DNA from: Bacteroidales bacterium
GTDB lineage: Bacteria > Bacteroidota > Bacteroidia > Bacteroidales > P3
Length of the DNA stretch: 64,000 bases
Assembly: GCA_017479385.1 (NCBI GenBank)
Contig: JAFVCE010000019.1
Span: 1-64,000 of the forward strand
Direction: 5' to 3'
Shown here: positions 63,019-64,000 of the stretch, piece after piece
How the letters are laid out: each line of letters begins with the position of its first letter
Position numbering within the stretch: position 1 is the stretch's first letter
Program-made: the position numbers and the translations under genes
The notes under the pieces: generated by a model
Told to the model about the DNA's origin: nothing
Database searches by the model: none
Seen by the model: only the letters and a program-made list of their open reading frames with translations

Positions 63019-63999
63019 TTACCGTAGAATCCACTGGCTATTTTTTTGTTGCAAGTCTCGTTCTGCGTTAACAAAAGTGCTATCAATACGCGATAACGTT
63101 GGGCAATCTTGCAAATCTGCAAATTTCATAGCATGCATGGCATCGCGAGCCGTAAATGAACTCATTCCTCCAAAAAATCCAAAACCCGAATTGAGATTCA
63201 GTGCGGACATTACCGTATATTGGAAAGGTTCATGGTACATATGAAGCAAAAGGAAACGACATCTGTACATATTGATATTTCCGGAATCTTTTTGCAATCC
63301 CATGCTAAGGAAAAGATATGAGACACTTGCTATTCGCTGCTGTATATCTATGTCATCTATGCGACCAAATGTAAGCAAAGTGAGCAAAGACATACCAACA
63401 TTCTCATAGTCGCGAACATTTCGAAGCACTTCGGGCGAATACTTGAATGATGCATAACAATCCACGCTGGACGAATAAGCCCCTCCTTCGTCTCCAGCCT
63501 TTAGTTTCTGCATACTTAATATAGCATACTTTTCTACGTCTGTCATTTCTACTTTTGTTGTTTCGCTACTCTTGGCAAATGCACTCAAATCAATTTGGGG
63601 CAAATCTGCGTCTTCGATATAATATTCTATATCGACATTTCGGTCATACATGTGGAGGGTACATTGTCTTACAACACACCCTAACAATGTTAATGTTAAT
63701 CCATAATCAGAGAGGTCAAAATCATCCCAACCAAAAGGTGTCATTGCTTTAACTGGATAACCCTTTAACTCAACTTTTTCGTTAGATGTACTTATTACTC
63801 TCATTGGCTTTGGGGACATGTTGGGTTTGTTTACATCCAAATTGTGAATTCTAACGATAAAACCATCACCATCAACCAATTTATAGCCATTACAACCATT
63901 AGAATTGGCTTCAATAGTAATCTTTCTTCCACATTTTTGATGTCCCATTACAGGATTTCCATTTTCATAACGCTGGTGTGCATCCGAGACAAACTCCAT
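63019..63999 (-). CDS. Unrecognised protein, possibly frameshifted near its C-terminus
   Basis: A 326-aa frame opening MEFVSDAHQRYENGNPVMGH next to the window edge, where an ATG is present at 63999; whether this is the true start cannot be seen. Cys pairs near the start (GHQKCGRKI, NGCNGYKLV) suggest a small zinc ribbon. The middle is helical (EVLRNVRDYENVGMSLLTLL). Past the stop an overlapping frame (62913-63122) ends GNASFAERGRKNHAKLLQYL, which looks protein-like, so a frameshift near 63030 may have shortened the gene. AT-rich, likely mobile-element cargo. No family recognised. Confidence 0.6.
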   Translation of the reverse strand: MEFVSDAHQRYENGNPVMGHQKCGRKITIEANSNGCNGYKLVDGDGFIVRIHNLDVNKPNMSPKPMRVISTSNEKVELKGYPVKAMTPFGWDDFDLSDYGLTLTLLGCVVRQCTLHMYDRNVDIEYYIEDADLPQIDLSAFAKSSETTKVEMTDVEKYAILSMQKLKAGDEGGAYSSSVDCYASFKYSPEVLRNVRDYENVGMSLLTLLTFGRIDDIDIQQRIASVSYLFLSMGLQKDSGNINMYRCRFLLLHMYHEPFQYTVMSALNLNSGFGFFGGMSSFTARDAMHAMKFADLQDCPTLSRIDSTFVNAERDLQQKNSQWILR

Positions 64000-64000
64000 G

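Overview
The window is a gene-dense stretch of a high-GC genome of the Bacteroidetes, most likely order Bacteroidales. Four signs support this. Several proteins carry type IX secretion (T9SS) C-terminal sorting domains. Promoters have the Bacteroidetes form TTTG-N19-21-TAnnTTTG. Bacteroidetes-specific families are present (DUF6089, DUF4837, OmpH pairs next to bamA). The tmRNA encodes the tag GETNYALAA. No plasmid, rRNA or CRISPR signal was seen.

Layout. 1-6 kb: a small secreted protein, the rpsF-rpsR-rplI operon with its terminator, six tRNA genes (Thr, Pro, Lys, Leu, Gly, Gly) and mutS. 6-12 kb: a phosphosugar mutase (glmM/manB type), a GNAT-like/DUF2156 pair, and an AT-rich two-gene island of an AAA ATPase and a DUF4276 protein that looks like an anti-phage module. 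11.8-19.2 kb: an M3 peptidase lipoprotein coupled to a thioredoxin-fold protein, L31 type B, an orphan lipoprotein, a ProX-like tRNA deacylase, and a compact ECF sigma / putative anti-sigma / secreted-protein unit. 19.4-29.9 kb: a long co-directional envelope block (NAD-epimerase, DUF4837, DUF6089, uppS, bamA, two ompH, purN, glycosyltransferase, OmpA protein), many genes touching or overlapping by 1-4 bases. 30-33.5 kb: a tiny lipoprotein overlapping a SprT-like gene, then efp, a glutaminyl-cyclase-like lipoprotein and a Rieske-fold-like lipoprotein. 33.6-43 kb: T9SS cargo, a lipid kinase, miaA, and an 896-aa PorE-like OmpA protein with an unusual C-terminal domain.

43-54 kb: a C69 dipeptidase, ribBA, then what I consider the most interesting unit. 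A cobalamin riboswitch sits upstream of a 1562-aa T9SS-exported protein built from eight copies of one domain plus one FCG-type domain, followed by a second T9SS protein that is a stand-alone FCG-type domain. Tryptophanase lies upstream. 54-62 kb: M16 peptidase, O-antigen-ligase-like protein, S41 protease, GT2 glycosyltransferase, tmRNA, tRNA-Asp and a DnaQ-type exonuclease. 62-64 kb: an AT-rich stretch with a broken adenine methylase and an unrecognised gene.

Scattered through the window, mostly beyond gene 3' ends, are eight copies of a G-rich dispersed repeat with the core AAGGTCGTATT. Two of them are read as protein.
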